DNA of 64,000 bases, from the NCBI GenBank assembly GCA_022008415.1, contig JAIRBC010000017.1, positions 1 to 64,000 of the forward strand. Reading direction: 5' to 3'. The DNA comes from Cerina litoralis. GTDB lineage: Bacteria; Bacteroidota; Bacteroidia; Flavobacteriales; Flavobacteriaceae. Below the pieces are notes generated by a model, which was not told the DNA's origin, ran no database searches, and worked only from the letters and a program-made list of their open reading frames with translations. The translations under genes and the position numbers were made by a program. Numbering within the stretch: position 1 is the first letter of the stretch; each line of letters starts with the position of its first letter. This document shows, in pieces, positions 16,601-27,145 of the stretch.

Positions 16601-18472
16601 TTATTCTTTTAACCAGGCTTCCCGTAACATCACCTGATTGTCCGAAACACTTTTCATTGGGGCAATGGTCCATTCGCGAAGAACTGGGGTGCCGACCTTG
16701 CCTTTTAAGGAAACCTCCTCGCCATTCCGGTCGACCACCATGGAGATTTCCCTTTCCGGAGACCAGTTAAAACTCTCCCCAATCAAGAGACGGATATTGA
16801 CCAAATTGATGGCTTTTCCGTCGATACTCTTGATGATATCGCCCCCTTTAGCTCCCAGATCTGTAAAGAAATTGTTCAAGACAATACCTTTTCTAACAAA
16901 AATAGCATTATCGTTACCTGGATCAATATCTATAAAAGGAATCTCCCCGTCCATAAAATAGCCGGTAGGTTTATCCTGCTCGCTAATTGCGAGTCCCACT
17001 TTCGCCAAGAATTTGGCATAATCTATGGGCGTGGTTCCGGTGACGTAGCTATCGAAGAAACTTTGGACTTCCGGGTAGGTCATCGATACAATTTCGGGAA
17101 TCAATTGGTCATCGTCAAAAGGGGTTTTGTCGTCGTACTTTTTTGCCAATTCCTTCATCATCCACAACACACCCTTTTCGCCTTGGCTCAAATCCCTTAG
17201 GGTAATATCCAGCGCCATATTGATCAACGCCCCCTTTTCATATACGTTGGGATACTGATCCTTGTAGGGTTCTTCCAAAACATTCTTGCTCATTTTGGTA
17301 AAGGACATGGTATCATCGTACTGCTTGGAATTGTTGATCTTTTCCATCATACGTTTGTAAAACTCCGTTTCGTCGATCAAACCCTCCTTAATCTGGAACA
17401 GATTGGCAAAATACTCCGTAGTACCCTCGTACATCCATAGATGCTCTGACATTTTGGGATGGTTGTAATCAAAATATTGGATTTCCCTAGAGTGCACGTT
17501 AAGAGGAGTAAGCGTATGGAAGAACTCGTGCGAAACCACATCGATCATAGCCTGCTCCAAACGATCCTTGTCCATTTGTTCGGGAAATACCACTACGGTC
17601 GACTTGTGGTGTTCCAAGGCGCCAAAACCAGTGGCATCGTCCTTAGCAAAATTGGAAAGATATAAAATTATGTCATAGCTCTTGGTCCCATTGGTTGTAC
17701 CCAAAAAAGCCTTTTGGGCCTGCATCATTTTCTCCATGCTCGGTTTAAAATCCAACGCATCGTATAACTTGTTCGGAGAATAGACCCCCAAGGTCACCTT
17801 TATATCCTTCAACTGAAATGAAGTGGTGTCCGGTGAAGCATACATAATGGGATTATCCGTCACCTCGAAATAGCGGGCGGCATTAAAAACATCGACGCCC
17901 GGAACCTTTTTAACATCCATTTTCCGGGACATGGAGGTAGTAGGAATTAAATTGTCGGGCGAACTGATGTACAACTGATAAGGGACTTCTGTCATCCCTT
18001 TGAAATACCCTATAAAACCATGAAGGTTGAGCATAAAATTCTTGCCCCGTAGGATATTGGTGCCCGCAGGGGAGAATACGTGATCCTTTTTTTCATTTTC
18101 GGTGTCATAGGTATCGTTTACCCTATAAACGACCTTATCCAAATTTTTGCCGTTGGAAATATTCCATGTATTTTGGTCATACCTTGCAACAGGCAGTTCC
18201 TTCCCCTCATAATCCAAGGCCTTAAACCCTTCTATATACTGGCCATAGTTGTCTATGCTGTAGGTTCCGGGAACCGTTACGGGAATATAAAAGGTTACCT
18301 CATCCGAAGTAAATTCCCCGGGATCAACGCTTACATTCACCTTATCATCCGTCACATGTACCAAGTCTATGGTTGCCAAAATTGGCTTGGTTTCAGTGTT
18401 CACCACGCTTGTGGTCGCTCCACATCCATTTAACAGTAAACCCAATAAAATTAGAAAAGATATTTTTTTCAT
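16601..18472 (-). CDS. M61-family metallopeptidase lipoprotein with PDZ domain
   Basis: This is an exported zinc peptidase of the glycyl aminopeptidase (M61) family. A lipobox 'LLLNGC' puts the lipid on Cys20 (numbered from a TTG at 18481). I place the start at the ATG at 18472, just before the basic signal peptide 'MKKISFLILLG'. An N-terminal beta domain is followed by the zinc site HEFFH (318-322) and Glu352 in 'WMYEGTTEYF'. A C-terminal PDZ-like region (about 510-590: 'LGAKGGDIIKSIDGKAINL') probably binds peptide ends. The gene is alone on its strand between tsf and pyrH, which normally share a locus. Substrates are unknown; it probably trims peptides in the periplasm. Confidence 0.92.
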   Translation of the reverse strand: MKKISFLILLGLLLNGCGATTSVVNTETKPILATIDLVHVTDDKVNVSVDPGEFTSDEVTFYIPVTVPGTYSIDNYGQYIEGFKALDYEGKELPVARYDQNTWNISNGKNLDKVVYRVNDTYDTENEKKDHVFSPAGTNILRGKNFMLNLHGFIGYFKGMTEVPYQLYISSPDNLIPTTSMSRKMDVKKVPGVDVFNAARYFEVTDNPIMYASPDTTSFQLKDIKVTLGVYSPNKLYDALDFKPSMEKMMQAQKAFLGTTNGTKSYDIILYLSNFAKDDATGFGALEHHKSTVVVFPEQMDKDRLEQAMIDVVSHEFFHTLTPLNVHSREIQYFDYNHPKMSEHLWMYEGTTEYFANLFQIKEGLIDETEFYKRMMEKINNSKQYDDTMSFTKMSKNVLEEPYKDQYPNVYEKGALINMALDITLRDLSQGEKGVLWMMKELAKKYDDKTPFDDDQLIPEIVSMTYPEVQSFFDSYVTGTTPIDYAKFLAKVGLAISEQDKPTGYFMDGEIPFIDIDPGNDNAIFVRKGIVLNNFFTDLGAKGGDIIKSIDGKAINLVNIRLLIGESFNWSPEREISMVVDRNGEEVSLKGKVGTPVLREWTIAPMKSVSDNQVMLREAWLKE

Positions 18473-18604
18473 TGCAAACAAGTTGTTCTAATTGATTCCC
18501 GATGGTGATACTCCAGCCATCCGATTTTTTAATATTGGCACAAGGATATTAAATTTCCCCCGAATCATCTACAGTCATTAGGAAATAATTAGGAATACGG
18601 AAAG

Positions 18605-18612
18605 CAAAGGTA
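18605..18612 (-). promoter_or_regulatory. Predicted -7 element for the M61 peptidase gene
   Basis: TACCTTTG on the minus strand is a perfect TAnnTTTG core and would give a leader of about 130 bases. No TTG is seen at the right distance. The rest of the 18473-18859 gap shows no gene. Confidence 0.45.
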
Positions 18613-18829
18613 CGGGGTTAGCATTGCGAAGTTCGCGATTTAAACACGAAATTATGAATTTAGTGTTTTGGAATACGATATAATGGTTAAAAGAATTTAA
18701 GCTAAGCCCATGGATTTATTAATTGTCGCCCTTGGCCTGGCCAATAAGAAAATCACAAAGGCATCGGGGTTATTATTGGGGCCGCACCAATTAAACTTTT
18801 TCCAGTCGGATCCCATAAAAATTTTTGAC

Positions 18830-18837
18830 TATTTTTG
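18830..18837 (+). promoter_or_regulatory. Predicted -7 element for pyrH
   Basis: TATTTTTG matches TAnnTTTG and lies 22 bases before the pyrH ATG at 18860. A -33 TTG is not evident. Confidence 0.45.
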
Positions 18838-18859
18838 TTTGATCTTAATTCAAGCCACA

Positions 18860-19567
18860 ATGCAATATAAAAGGATACTTTTGAAACTCAGCGGTGAGGC
18901 GCTTATGGGGGAACGCCAATACGGCATAGACCCCAATCGCTTGGCAGAATATGCAGACGAGATAAAGGAGGTAGTGGATAAAGATATTGAAGTGGCCATT
19001 GTCATTGGTGGCGGAAATATTTATAGGGGCCTTTCGGGGGCCAGTAACGGCATGGACAGGGTACAGGGCGACCACATGGGCATGTTGGCCACGGTAATCA
19101 ACGGCTTGGCACTGCAGAGTGCTCTGGAGCTCAAAGGTGTACAGACTAGATTGCAGTCGGCCATAATGATCAATGAGGTGGCAGAGCCCTTTATCCGTAG
19201 ACGTGCTATGCGACATTTGGAAAAAGGCAGGGTAGTCATTTTTGGCGGAGGTACGGGCAATCCCTATTTTACAACAGATTCCGCGGCCGTATTACGCGCT
19301 ATTGAAATAGAAGCCGACGTAATTCTAAAAGGCACCAGGGTAGATGGCATTTATACTTCCGATCCGGAAAAAGATAAAAATGCCACCAAATTTGATACTA
19401 TTTCCTTTAAGGACGTGCTCACAAGGGGTCTTAAGGTTATGGATACCACGGCATTTACCCTGAGCCAGGAAAACAAACTACCCATCGTAGTTTTTGACAT
19501 GAACCGAAAGGGAAACCTTTTAAAGATCGTTTCTGGGGAAAATATAGGGACCGTTGTCAATCTCTAG
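18860..19567 (+). CDS. pyrH: UMP kinase
   Basis: This 235-residue enzyme phosphorylates UMP to UDP with ATP in pyrimidine nucleotide synthesis. It shows the amino-acid-kinase fold: '[15 protein letters not shown]' at the start, '[11 protein letters not shown]', '[16 protein letters not shown]' and '[19 protein letters not shown]'. The open frame extends 50 codons upstream, but the ATG at 18860 gives the standard N-terminus and follows the promoter core. frr lies 39 bp downstream in the common pyrH-frr order. Confidence 0.97.
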   Translation: MQYKRILLKLSGEALMGERQYGIDPNRLAEYADEIKEVVDKDIEVAIVIGGGNIYRGLSGASNGMDRVQGDHMGMLATVINGLALQSALELKGVQTRLQSAIMINEVAEPFIRRRAMRHLEKGRVVIFGGGTGNPYFTTDSAAVLRAIEIEADVILKGTRVDGIYTSDPEKDKNATKFDTISFKDVLTRGLKVMDTTAFTLSQENKLPIVVFDMNRKGNLLKIVSGENIGTVVNL

Positions 19568-19606
19568 AGCCCCAATTTGGGAATTTATATTAAATATCTT
19601 TTGAAT

Positions 19607-20161
19607 ATGAACGAGGAAATCAAATTTATACTGGATACCACCAAAGAAGGCATGGATGGTGCCATTGCTCATTTAGAGAAGGCTTTTGTTAAAATCCGCG
19701 CCGGTAAGGCGAGCCCAATAATGCTGGCTAGTGTTATTGTCGACTACTATGGCTCACAGACACCTTTATCACAAGTGGCGAACATAAACACACCGGATGC
19801 CATGACGCTTTCCGTACAACCTTGGGAAAAAAGTATGCTACAGGAAATAGAAAAAAGCATCACTAATGCCAATCTAGGGTTCAATCCTATGAACAATGGG
19901 GAAAATATCATCATCAACGTACCCCCCCTCACCGAGGAAAGAAGGCGAGACTTGGTAAAACAAGCCAAAGCTGCGGCAGAGGACGCAAAAATAAGTGTCC
20001 GAAGTGCAAGACAGGAGGCCAACAAAGAAATAAGGAATCTAGACGCATCCGAAGATTTGCTTAAAAACGCAGAAGTAGATGTGCAGGGTTTCACCGACAC
20101 CTATATTAAAAAAATAGATTCAATTCTCGGTGTTAAGGAGGCCGATATTATGAAGGTATAA
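19607..20161 (+). CDS. frr: Ribosome recycling factor
   Basis: RRF, 184 residues, splits the post-termination ribosome together with EF-G. Typical parts are 'RAGKASPIMLASVIVDYYG', 'QVANINTPDAMTLSVQPW', 'NLGFNPMNNGENIIINVPPLTEERRRDLVK' region and the Lys-rich helix 'SVRSARQEANKEIRN'. I use the ATG at 19607 rather than the frame start at 19577, because this gives the normal length and N-terminus 'MNEEIKFILD'. Probably co-transcribed with pyrH. Confidence 0.97.
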   Translation: MNEEIKFILDTTKEGMDGAIAHLEKAFVKIRAGKASPIMLASVIVDYYGSQTPLSQVANINTPDAMTLSVQPWEKSMLQEIEKSITNANLGFNPMNNGENIIINVPPLTEERRRDLVKQAKAAAEDAKISVRSARQEANKEIRNLDASEDLLKNAEVDVQGFTDTYIKKIDSILGVKEADIMKV

Positions 20162-20275
20162 ATCGGGACAAAAGAGACAAGAACCAAGACAAAAGACAGG
20201 TTCCAGATTTCGTCCTCTCCTTTTTAGGTACGTTCTCGATCATTCTTTACCTTTACCGCCGAACAAAAAATTGCT

Positions 20276-22678
20276 ATGGCAGCGAAGTCAATTTATGGGT
20301 TCTGGGGAATATTGGCCAGGATCATCCTTAGGAACCGTATCCTTATCCTTCTTCTTGTAACAGCTTTTACGGTCTTTCTTGGTCTTCAATGGAAGAACAT
20401 GAAGATGTCCAATACCGAGGCCAATCTGTTGCCAGACCATCATCCTGCCAATGTGGAGTACCAGGCTTTCCTAAAAAAGTTTGGCGAGGAGGGCAATATC
20501 ATAGTCTTGGCGGTAAAGGACAGTACCCTTTTTACCCCTGCCAAATTTAATAGATGGAATACACTTAGCAAACAACTTGCAGCTTTTCCAGAGATTGAAT
20601 TTGTGCTCTCTACGGACAACCTTCAGGAACTAGTGAAGGACTCCTCCGACCAAAAGTTTGTACTACGCCCCTTTATCCTATCCAAGCCAAAGACCAAAAA
20701 GGCGGTAGATAGCCTGGCAAACCACCTTTTTAACGACCTTCCATTCTACGACCACTTAATCTACAACAAAAAAACCCACACGATCCGCATGCTTGCCTAT
20801 ATGGATCAAGAGGTCTTAAATACGGCGGTTAGAAAGGATTTTATACTTAAGGATTTCCAAAACTTGATCGACGAATTTCAAAGCGACACCAACTTACACG
20901 TTAGGATTTCTGGGATGCCTTACATAAGGAGCAAGAACGCCCAGAACATCATAGACGAGATTGGAAAATTTATCCTGGCGGCCCTTATTGTCACCTCCGT
21001 AATCTTCTTTTTCTTCTTTAGGAGTATCCGTGCCACGTTTATATCCATGTGCGTGGTAATAATCGGTGTAATGTGGTCTTTTGGAATATTAGGACTTTTA
21101 AAGTTTGAAATTACAATTTTAACCGCCTTGATCCCGCCCTTGATTATCGTAATTGGCATCCCCAATTGTATTTTCCTGATCAATAAATACCAACAAGAGG
21201 TAAAAAAACACGGCAACCAGGCACTCTCACTACAACGGGTAATCTCCAAAATTGGAAACGCCACTTTGATGACCAATGTGACTACGGCCTCCGGGTTCGC
21301 CACCTTTATTTTTACGGACAGCACATTGTTGTCAGAATTCGGTATTGTGGCCTCCATCAATATTATCTGCATTTTTGTGCTTTCCCTGCTCATAATCCCC
21401 ATAGTCTATAGCTTTATGCCTTTGCCAAAGTCCAAGCACCTTAGGCACTTGAACAAAAAATGGATAGACACCTTTGTCAATTGGATGGAACGGATCGTAA
21501 GGGAAAGAAGGATCGCGGTTTACATTACATGTATTTCCTTGTTGGTCATAAGCATTATCGGCATCTATCAAATAAAAATTTCTGGAAGCCCTTTGGCGGA
21601 TATGCCAAAGAAGTCGGGTTTTTTCAAGGATATTCGTTTCTATGAACAGGAGTTCGACGGTGTCTTGCCCGTTGAGATTGTGGTAGATACCGAGCGCAAG
21701 AACGGGGTTCTAAAGATGTCGACCCTCAAAAAAATGGATCAGCTTGGGGAAGTCATAAAAGAAATTCCGGAACTATCCCCTACAATTTCCGTGGTTAATA
21801 TGGTAAAATACACCAAACAGGCATTTTACGGGGGCCTCCCGAAATATTATCAGATGCCCACCTCCCAGGAAAGTTCCTTTATTATGGATATGGCACGTAG
21901 ATCTTCGGAGAACGGAAATTTGCTGAAAAGCTTTGTCGACAGCACCGGTCAAACGGCACGGATGACCACTTTTATGAAGGATATAGAGACCGACCGAATG
22001 GAGCAGATCAAGGACATCCTTAGGGAGAATATAAAGAGTATATTCCCTCCAGACCGGTACAGGGCCTATATGACCGGGAATGCCCTGCTTTTTTTACAAG
22101 GCACCAAGTACTTGGTAAAAAACTTGATAATTTCCTTGGCCCTGGCCATACTGTTGATCGCTCTTTTTATGGCCTACTTGTTCCGCTCTTTCCGCATGGT
22201 CATCATTTCTTTGATCCCAAACTTATTACCGTTGATCATGACGGCGGGAGTCATGGGCTATATAGGGGTTCCCATAAAACCGTCGACTATCTTGGTGTTT
22301 AGTATCGCCTTTGGAATTTCGGTAGACGATACCATTCACTTTTTGGCCAAATACAGGCAGGAACTGATTGCCAACCAATGGAGAATCAAAAAATCGGTAT
22401 ACGCGGCCCTACACGAAACCGGGGTTAGTATGTTCTATACCTCTATAGTGCTTTTCTTTGGTTTTTCGGTATTTGTTATTTCCAATTTTGGGGGAACGGT
22501 AGCCTTGGGGGCCTTGGTATCCATCACATTGCTTTTCGCAATGCTCGCCAACCTTATTTTATTGCCTTCCCTATTACTGTCCCTAGAAAGGAGTATCGCC
22601 AACAAAAGAGTCCTGAAAGAACCCCAGATCGATATTCTTCCAGATGATAGTGATGACATTGGAAAACTGGATAAGTAA
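20276..22678 (+). CDS. RND/MMPL-type membrane exporter
   Basis: This 800-residue inner-membrane protein has the RND-superfamily layout: one N-terminal membrane helix ('ILILLLVTAFTVFLG'), a large periplasmic loop (about 45-220), five or so helices (about 225-390), a second loop (about 425-620) and a last helix group (about 625-790). The conserved 'FGISVDDTIHFLAKYR' in the second half matches the MMPL/SSD-like branch, and 'IVIGIPNCIFLINKYQQEV' is its first-half partner. Such proteins export lipids or hydrophobic compounds by proton motive force; no periplasmic adaptor or outer-membrane partner is adjacent, as for this branch. It is 114 bp after frr. Substrate unknown. Confidence 0.88.
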   Translation: MAAKSIYGFWGILARIILRNRILILLLVTAFTVFLGLQWKNMKMSNTEANLLPDHHPANVEYQAFLKKFGEEGNIIVLAVKDSTLFTPAKFNRWNTLSKQLAAFPEIEFVLSTDNLQELVKDSSDQKFVLRPFILSKPKTKKAVDSLANHLFNDLPFYDHLIYNKKTHTIRMLAYMDQEVLNTAVRKDFILKDFQNLIDEFQSDTNLHVRISGMPYIRSKNAQNIIDEIGKFILAALIVTSVIFFFFFRSIRATFISMCVVIIGVMWSFGILGLLKFEITILTALIPPLIIVIGIPNCIFLINKYQQEVKKHGNQALSLQRVISKIGNATLMTNVTTASGFATFIFTDSTLLSEFGIVASINIICIFVLSLLIIPIVYSFMPLPKSKHLRHLNKKWIDTFVNWMERIVRERRIAVYITCISLLVISIIGIYQIKISGSPLADMPKKSGFFKDIRFYEQEFDGVLPVEIVVDTERKNGVLKMSTLKKMDQLGEVIKEIPELSPTISVVNMVKYTKQAFYGGLPKYYQMPTSQESSFIMDMARRSSENGNLLKSFVDSTGQTARMTTFMKDIETDRMEQIKDILRENIKSIFPPDRYRAYMTGNALLFLQGTKYLVKNLIISLALAILLIALFMAYLFRSFRMVIISLIPNLLPLIMTAGVMGYIGVPIKPSTILVFSIAFGISVDDTIHFLAKYRQELIANQWRIKKSVYAALHETGVSMFYTSIVLFFGFSVFVISNFGGTVALGALVSITLLFAMLANLILLPSLLLSLERSIANKRVLKEPQIDILPDDSDDIGKLDK

Positions 22679-22731
22679 AATTCTACATTCTTTACCTACA
22701 TTATGATTTCAGTACTTTTTAACAAAAAGGC

Positions 22732-22739
22732 TATCTTTG
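22732..22739 (+). promoter_or_regulatory. Predicted -7 element for asnS
   Basis: TATCTTTG is a perfect TAnnTTTG core 27 bases before the asnS ATG, which also supports the choice of the ATG at 22767. Confidence 0.55.
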
Positions 22740-22766
22740 CCACCTATAATTAAGAAGCAAATTAAA

Positions 22767-24200
22767 ATGAATATATTCAGTATCAAGCAACTGTTAACCG
22801 GCACCCATTTGCTCCAGGAAGTCGTAATAAGCGGATGGGTAAAAACCTACAGGAGCAACCGTTTTATTGCCCTTAACGACGGATCCACCATTGACAATAT
22901 TCAATGCGTAGTGGATTTTGAAAAGTTCGATGAAAGCCTGTTAAAACAAATTACCACCGGAGCAGCAATAAAGGTAAGCGGCACGTTGGTGGAAAGCCAG
23001 GGAAAGGGACAAAACGTAGAAATTCAAGTTGCAAATTTAGTAGTACACGGTGGGGCCGACCCAGAAACTTACCCCATCCAACCCAAAAAACATTCGTTGG
23101 AATTTTTACGTGAAAAGGCACACTTACGCATACGTACCAACACCTTTAGTGCGGTTATGAGGGTCCGGTCTGCTTTGTCCTTTGCTATTCACCAATACTT
23201 TCAGCAAAATGGATTTTACTATGTAAATACTCCTATTATTACGGGTTCCGATGCCGAAGGGGCAGGAGAAATGTTCCGTGTTACCACCCTGGATGATAAA
23301 AATCCACCGTTGACCAAAGATGGAGAAGTGGATTATTCCAAGGATTTCTTTGGCAAGGAGACCAATCTGACCGTTTCTGGACAATTGGAGGCAGAAACCT
23401 TCGCCATGGGTCTAGGCAAGGTTTACACCTTTGGGCCCACGTTTAGGGCAGAGAACTCCAACACTTCCAGACACCTTTCGGAATTTTGGATGATCGAGCC
23501 GGAAATGGCATTTTACGACCTGGATGCCAATATGGACCTGGCCGAAGACTTTATTAAGAGCATTATCTCCTATGTGCTAAAGAACTGTGGGAAAGATCTG
23601 TCGTTTTTGGAAAAGCGCCTTTTGGAGGAGGAGAAATCCAAACCACAAGCAGAGCGCAGTGGGATGCCCCTAATGGAAAAGCTTCGTTTTGTGGTAGACA
23701 ATAACTTTAAGAGGGTAAGCTACACAGAGGCCATAGAAATACTGCGGGACAGCAAGCCTAATAAAAAGAAGAAATTTCAATATACCATTGAAGAATGGGG
23801 TGCCGACCTCCAGAGCGAACACGAGCGGTTCCTAGTGGAAAAACACTTTAAATGTCCCGTAATCCTGTTTGACTACCCTGCTAAAATAAAGGCCTTTTAT
23901 ATGCGCCTGAACGAGGATGGAAAAACGGTTAGAGCCATGGATATCCTATTCCCCGGTATTGGTGAAATCGTGGGTGGATCCCAAAGAGAGGAACGTTTAG
24001 AAGTGTTGAGGGATAAAATAAAGGCCCTCGATATAGACGAAAAAGAACTTTGGTGGTATTTAGACCTTAGAAAATTTGGCACGGCCGTACACAGTGGTTT
24101 TGGTCTCGGTTTTGAACGATTGGTACTCTTTGCTACCGGTATGGGCAACATCCGTGACGTAATCCCGTTCCCCAGGACTCCACAGAATGCTGAATTCTAA
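22767..24200 (+). CDS. asnS: Asparaginyl-tRNA synthetase
   Basis: This class II synthetase (477 residues) charges tRNA-Asn with asparagine. The N-terminal OB anticodon-binding domain has '[22 protein letters not shown]'. Class II motif 2 is in '[28 protein letters not shown]', and motif 3 is '[21 protein letters not shown]' near the end. I start at the ATG at 22767 ('[10 protein letters not shown]'); an earlier in-frame start lies inside the promoter core. AsnRS presence means Asn-tRNA need not depend on the amidotransferase route. Followed by rpoN after 115 bp. Confidence 0.97.
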   Translation: MNIFSIKQLLTGTHLLQEVVISGWVKTYRSNRFIALNDGSTIDNIQCVVDFEKFDESLLKQITTGAAIKVSGTLVESQGKGQNVEIQVANLVVHGGADPETYPIQPKKHSLEFLREKAHLRIRTNTFSAVMRVRSALSFAIHQYFQQNGFYYVNTPIITGSDAEGAGEMFRVTTLDDKNPPLTKDGEVDYSKDFFGKETNLTVSGQLEAETFAMGLGKVYTFGPTFRAENSNTSRHLSEFWMIEPEMAFYDLDANMDLAEDFIKSIISYVLKNCGKDLSFLEKRLLEEEKSKPQAERSGMPLMEKLRFVVDNNFKRVSYTEAIEILRDSKPNKKKKFQYTIEEWGADLQSEHERFLVEKHFKCPVILFDYPAKIKAFYMRLNEDGKTVRAMDILFPGIGEIVGGSQREERLEVLRDKIKALDIDEKELWWYLDLRKFGTAVHSGFGLGFERLVLFATGMGNIRDVIPFPRTPQNAEF

Positions 24201-24315
24201 ACCCAAATCTTGCGGTATTCCTTTGAATTATCCGAAAACCGAGCCTAGGTGGTATAAATTCTTTAACTTTATGTACCCAAGAAAGGTACGTCAATAAATC
24301 CTCAGGGCCATCCTC

Positions 24316-25773
24316 ATGCTAAAACAACACCTACAATTTAAACTTTCGCAAAAATTATCGCCTCAACAAATCCAGTTGATGAAGCTTATTCAATTGCCTA
24401 CACTGGCATTTGAACAACGCCTTAAACAGGAAATTGAGGAAAATCCAGCCTTGGAAACCGGCAAGGACGAGAATGAAATTCCCGAAGACAGCTTTGAGGA
24501 CAATTATGACAACGAGTCGGACAGTGAAAACATAGCGGCCGAAGATATCAATATAGACGAATATCTCAGTGATGATGAAATTCCGGACTACCGAACCCAA
24601 GCCAACAATTACAGTTCGGACGATGAGGAAAAAAGCATTCCCTATGCAGCAGGAATTTCATTTAACCAGTACCTTCTCAACCAATTGAACACTTTTTATC
24701 TCAGTGAACAGGAATGGGAAATTGCAGAATTCCTTATTGGCAGTATAGACGAAAGTGGTTATATCCGCAGACCCATTTTAGACATAATAGATGACCTCGC
24801 GTTTACACAAAATATTTATACTGACGAGAAGACCATCGAAAAAATTCTTAGAATAGTACAGGAATTAGACCCGCCGGGAGTAGGCGCCAGATCCTTGGAA
24901 GAATGCCTCACCATTCAGCTCCAAAGAAAGGCACCTACGCCAAGTACGGAATTGGCCAGTTCTATCTTACAAAAATCCTTTGAACAGTTTACCAAAAAGC
25001 ACTATAAAAAATTGCTTCAAAAGCACAATGTCTCTGAGGAGGAACTAAAAACGGCAATTTTGGAAATAGAAAAGCTGAACCCAAAGCCTGGGGGTTCCTA
25101 CTCGGGAGGAAACAGGATCGTAGAACACGTGGTGCCCGATTTTTCCATAAAGATTATGGACGGAGAGCTAGAACTTACCCTCAACGGCAGAAACGCTCCC
25201 GAACTCCACATATCCCGACAGTATACAAATATGTTGGAGGGCTATAAAAATGCCAAGGACCGGTCTAAATCCCAAAAGGATACCGTAATGTTCATCAAAC
25301 AGAAGTTGGATGCGGCCAAATGGTTTATCGATGCTATAAAGCAACGGCAACAAACCCTTTATATCACCATGGATGCCATAATGAAATACCAAAAAGAGTA
25401 TTTCCTTACGGGGGACGAACGCAAATTAAGGCCAATGATCCTCAAGGATATAGCAGATAGGATAAACATGGATGTTTCTACGGTTTCCAGGGTCGCGAAC
25501 AGTAAATATGTGGATACCCCCTATGGCACTAAATTAATCAAGGAATTCTTTTCGGAATCCATGAAAAACGAGCAAGGCGAAGACATTTCCACCAAAGAGA
25601 TTAAAAAAATACTAGAAACCGTAATCGAAAAAGAGGAGAGCAGAAAACCACTTACTGACGATAAACTCACCAAAATCTTAAAAGAAAAGGGCTATCCGAT
25701 TGCAAGAAGAACGGTCGCCAAATACCGGGAACAACTCGGTATTCCTGTGGCCCGCATGCGAAAACAGATCTAA
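24316..25773 (+). CDS. rpoN: RNA polymerase sigma-54 factor
   Basis: Sigma-54, 485 residues, directs RNA polymerase to -24/-12 promoters that need an AAA+ activator. Region I is Gln/Leu-rich ('HLQFKLSQKLSPQQIQLMKL'-like), region II is very acidic (about 48-110), then come the core-binding domain and the promoter-binding helix-turn-helix ('DIADRINMDVSTVSRVANSK'). The C-terminal RpoN box is 'ARRTVAKYRE'. The stop overlaps the next gene's start by one base (TAATG). No activator gene is in the window. Confidence 0.97.
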   Translation: MLKQHLQFKLSQKLSPQQIQLMKLIQLPTLAFEQRLKQEIEENPALETGKDENEIPEDSFEDNYDNESDSENIAAEDINIDEYLSDDEIPDYRTQANNYSSDDEEKSIPYAAGISFNQYLLNQLNTFYLSEQEWEIAEFLIGSIDESGYIRRPILDIIDDLAFTQNIYTDEKTIEKILRIVQELDPPGVGARSLEECLTIQLQRKAPTPSTELASSILQKSFEQFTKKHYKKLLQKHNVSEEELKTAILEIEKLNPKPGGSYSGGNRIVEHVVPDFSIKIMDGELELTLNGRNAPELHISRQYTNMLEGYKNAKDRSKSQKDTVMFIKQKLDAAKWFIDAIKQRQQTLYITMDAIMKYQKEYFLTGDERKLRPMILKDIADRINMDVSTVSRVANSKYVDTPYGTKLIKEFFSESMKNEQGEDISTKEIKKILETVIEKEESRKPLTDDKLTKILKEKGYPIARRTVAKYREQLGIPVARMRKQI

Positions 25774-26378
25774 TGAAGGGCTTTTTTAAGGCAATTTCCT
25801 ATATTTTTCACCCGCTATTCGTTCCTATTGCAGGTACTTTGATGTATTTTATCATCACCCCGAAATACAGCCCCTTAAAACTACAGAGCGGAAATATCTT
25901 GCCCATATTTATTTTGACGGTCATTATTCCGATTATTTGTTTCTTAATCCTTAAAAATCTTGGGCTGGTGCATTCCCAGTTCCTACCCACCACCAAAGAA
26001 AGAAAATATCCTTTAGCGATCCAAAGTATCCTATTACTGATGATAATTCTAAAGGTAATCCCGAACAACTATACTATGGAATTACATTATTTTTTCTTGG
26101 GCCTCTTTTCGGCATCCATGGCCATTCTATTCTTGCTGTTCTTAGATTTTAAAAGTAGTTTGCATTTAGCCGGTATCGGTAGTCTGGTAATGTTTATGAT
26201 TGCCCTTAGTATCCATTTTGAGATTAATTTAATAGTGGCAATAAGCGTAGCCACCCTAATTACCGGTATTTTGGCAACATCTATGCTCTATTTAAAGGCC
26301 CATACAGCATCCGAAGTTTTGATTGGATTAATAATCGGGGCTATTTCACAATTGCTTACCCTAAAGTTCTGGCTGTAA
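25773..26378 (+). CDS. Multi-pass membrane protein, PAP2-like in its last helices
   Basis: The 201-residue protein has about six hydrophobic helices ('ILPIFILTVIIPIICFLIL', 'MELHYFFLGLFSASMAILFL'). The segment 'YLKAHTASEVLIGLIIGAISQ' recalls the last conserved motif of PAP2 phosphatases (H-x-x-S/T-D-V-x-x-G), with Glu in place of Asp, but the other PAP2 motifs (KxxxxxxRP, PSGH) are absent. It may be a PAP2-related protein without phosphatase activity. It overlaps rpoN by one base, so the two are probably translated together. Function unknown. Confidence 0.6.
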   Translation: MKGFFKAISYIFHPLFVPIAGTLMYFIITPKYSPLKLQSGNILPIFILTVIIPIICFLILKNLGLVHSQFLPTTKERKYPLAIQSILLLMIILKVIPNNYTMELHYFFLGLFSASMAILFLLFLDFKSSLHLAGIGSLVMFMIALSIHFEINLIVAISVATLITGILATSMLYLKAHTASEVLIGLIIGAISQLLTLKFWL

Positions 26379-26394
26379 ATTTTGTTTAAACGTT

Positions 26395-27081
26395 TCATAA
26401 GATATAAAAAACAAGACCGAGCTGAAGCGGTTTCATTTTGATGGCTTCCCCTTTATCGGTGACCACACCGTCGTTCAGAAGAGGATTTAACGCGTAATAA
26501 AGATGGATATTCCAGGTGCCGTAACCAAAATTAAAGGATAATCCGTACTGAAAATTTCTACTATCACCGTTACTAAAACCAATCTTTTCCGTATTGGAGA
26601 CAAATTTGGATCTACTTGCAAAGACATAGCCCACTACGACACCTGTATAGATACGCCAAAATTTAAAGTCCGTAGGGGTAGATGTACGCCAACGAAACTC
26701 CAGGGGAATCTGGACCAAATGATATTCTAATTTGTTTCTTTTAAAGGTACCCCCTTCCAGAATGGAATATACTGTCCCTTGTCCTGTCTCTGAGGCAAGT
26801 AGATTTGTATAATATGTATCCAACGAATAGCCCAAACCAATCCCCAAACCCACGTTCCTACTCCTATTTAAAGGTATATCCCTAATAAACCCCATAGACA
26901 ACCCATAAGAAAGATTTCGTTGGGTAACCCCAGAAGGTTTATTGAACAGGAAATTATAATTGGCCCCGATATAAAACTGATCTTCCCGGTATAGGGAATC
27001 TACGGCCGTAGTATTTAATTGGTTCTGGGCAAGCGACCAAAAGGGCATCCCCAGGAAAATTAATAACAAGATCCTTTGCAT
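26395..27081 (-). CDS. PorT-like outer-membrane beta-barrel protein
   Basis: With the ATG at 27081, it starts with a clear signal peptide ('QRILLLIFLGMPFWSLAQ') and continues for 228 residues in total. The mature part alternates polar and hydrophobic residues and ends in 'LGLVFYIL', as outer-membrane barrels do. Length and pattern match the PorT/SprT family, a barrel needed for type IX secretion and gliding in Bacteroidota; the general porin family (OMP_b-brl) is the alternative. Located at the end of an ExbB/ExbD cluster on the same strand, but a terminator at 27146-27168 separates them. The PorT assignment is moderate. Confidence 0.65.
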   Translation of the reverse strand: MQRILLLIFLGMPFWSLAQNQLNTTAVDSLYREDQFYIGANYNFLFNKPSGVTQRNLSYGLSMGFIRDIPLNRSRNVGLGIGLGYSLDTYYTNLLASETGQGTVYSILEGGTFKRNKLEYHLVQIPLEFRWRTSTPTDFKFWRIYTGVVVGYVFASRSKFVSNTEKIGFSNGDSRNFQYGLSFNFGYGTWNIHLYYALNPLLNDGVVTDKGEAIKMKPLQLGLVFYIL

Positions 27082-27145
27082 GTCATAAAGATATAGATAT
27101 TCATTTAACCCCCTACGTGCTACCAATACTTCAGCGCATAAAAAA

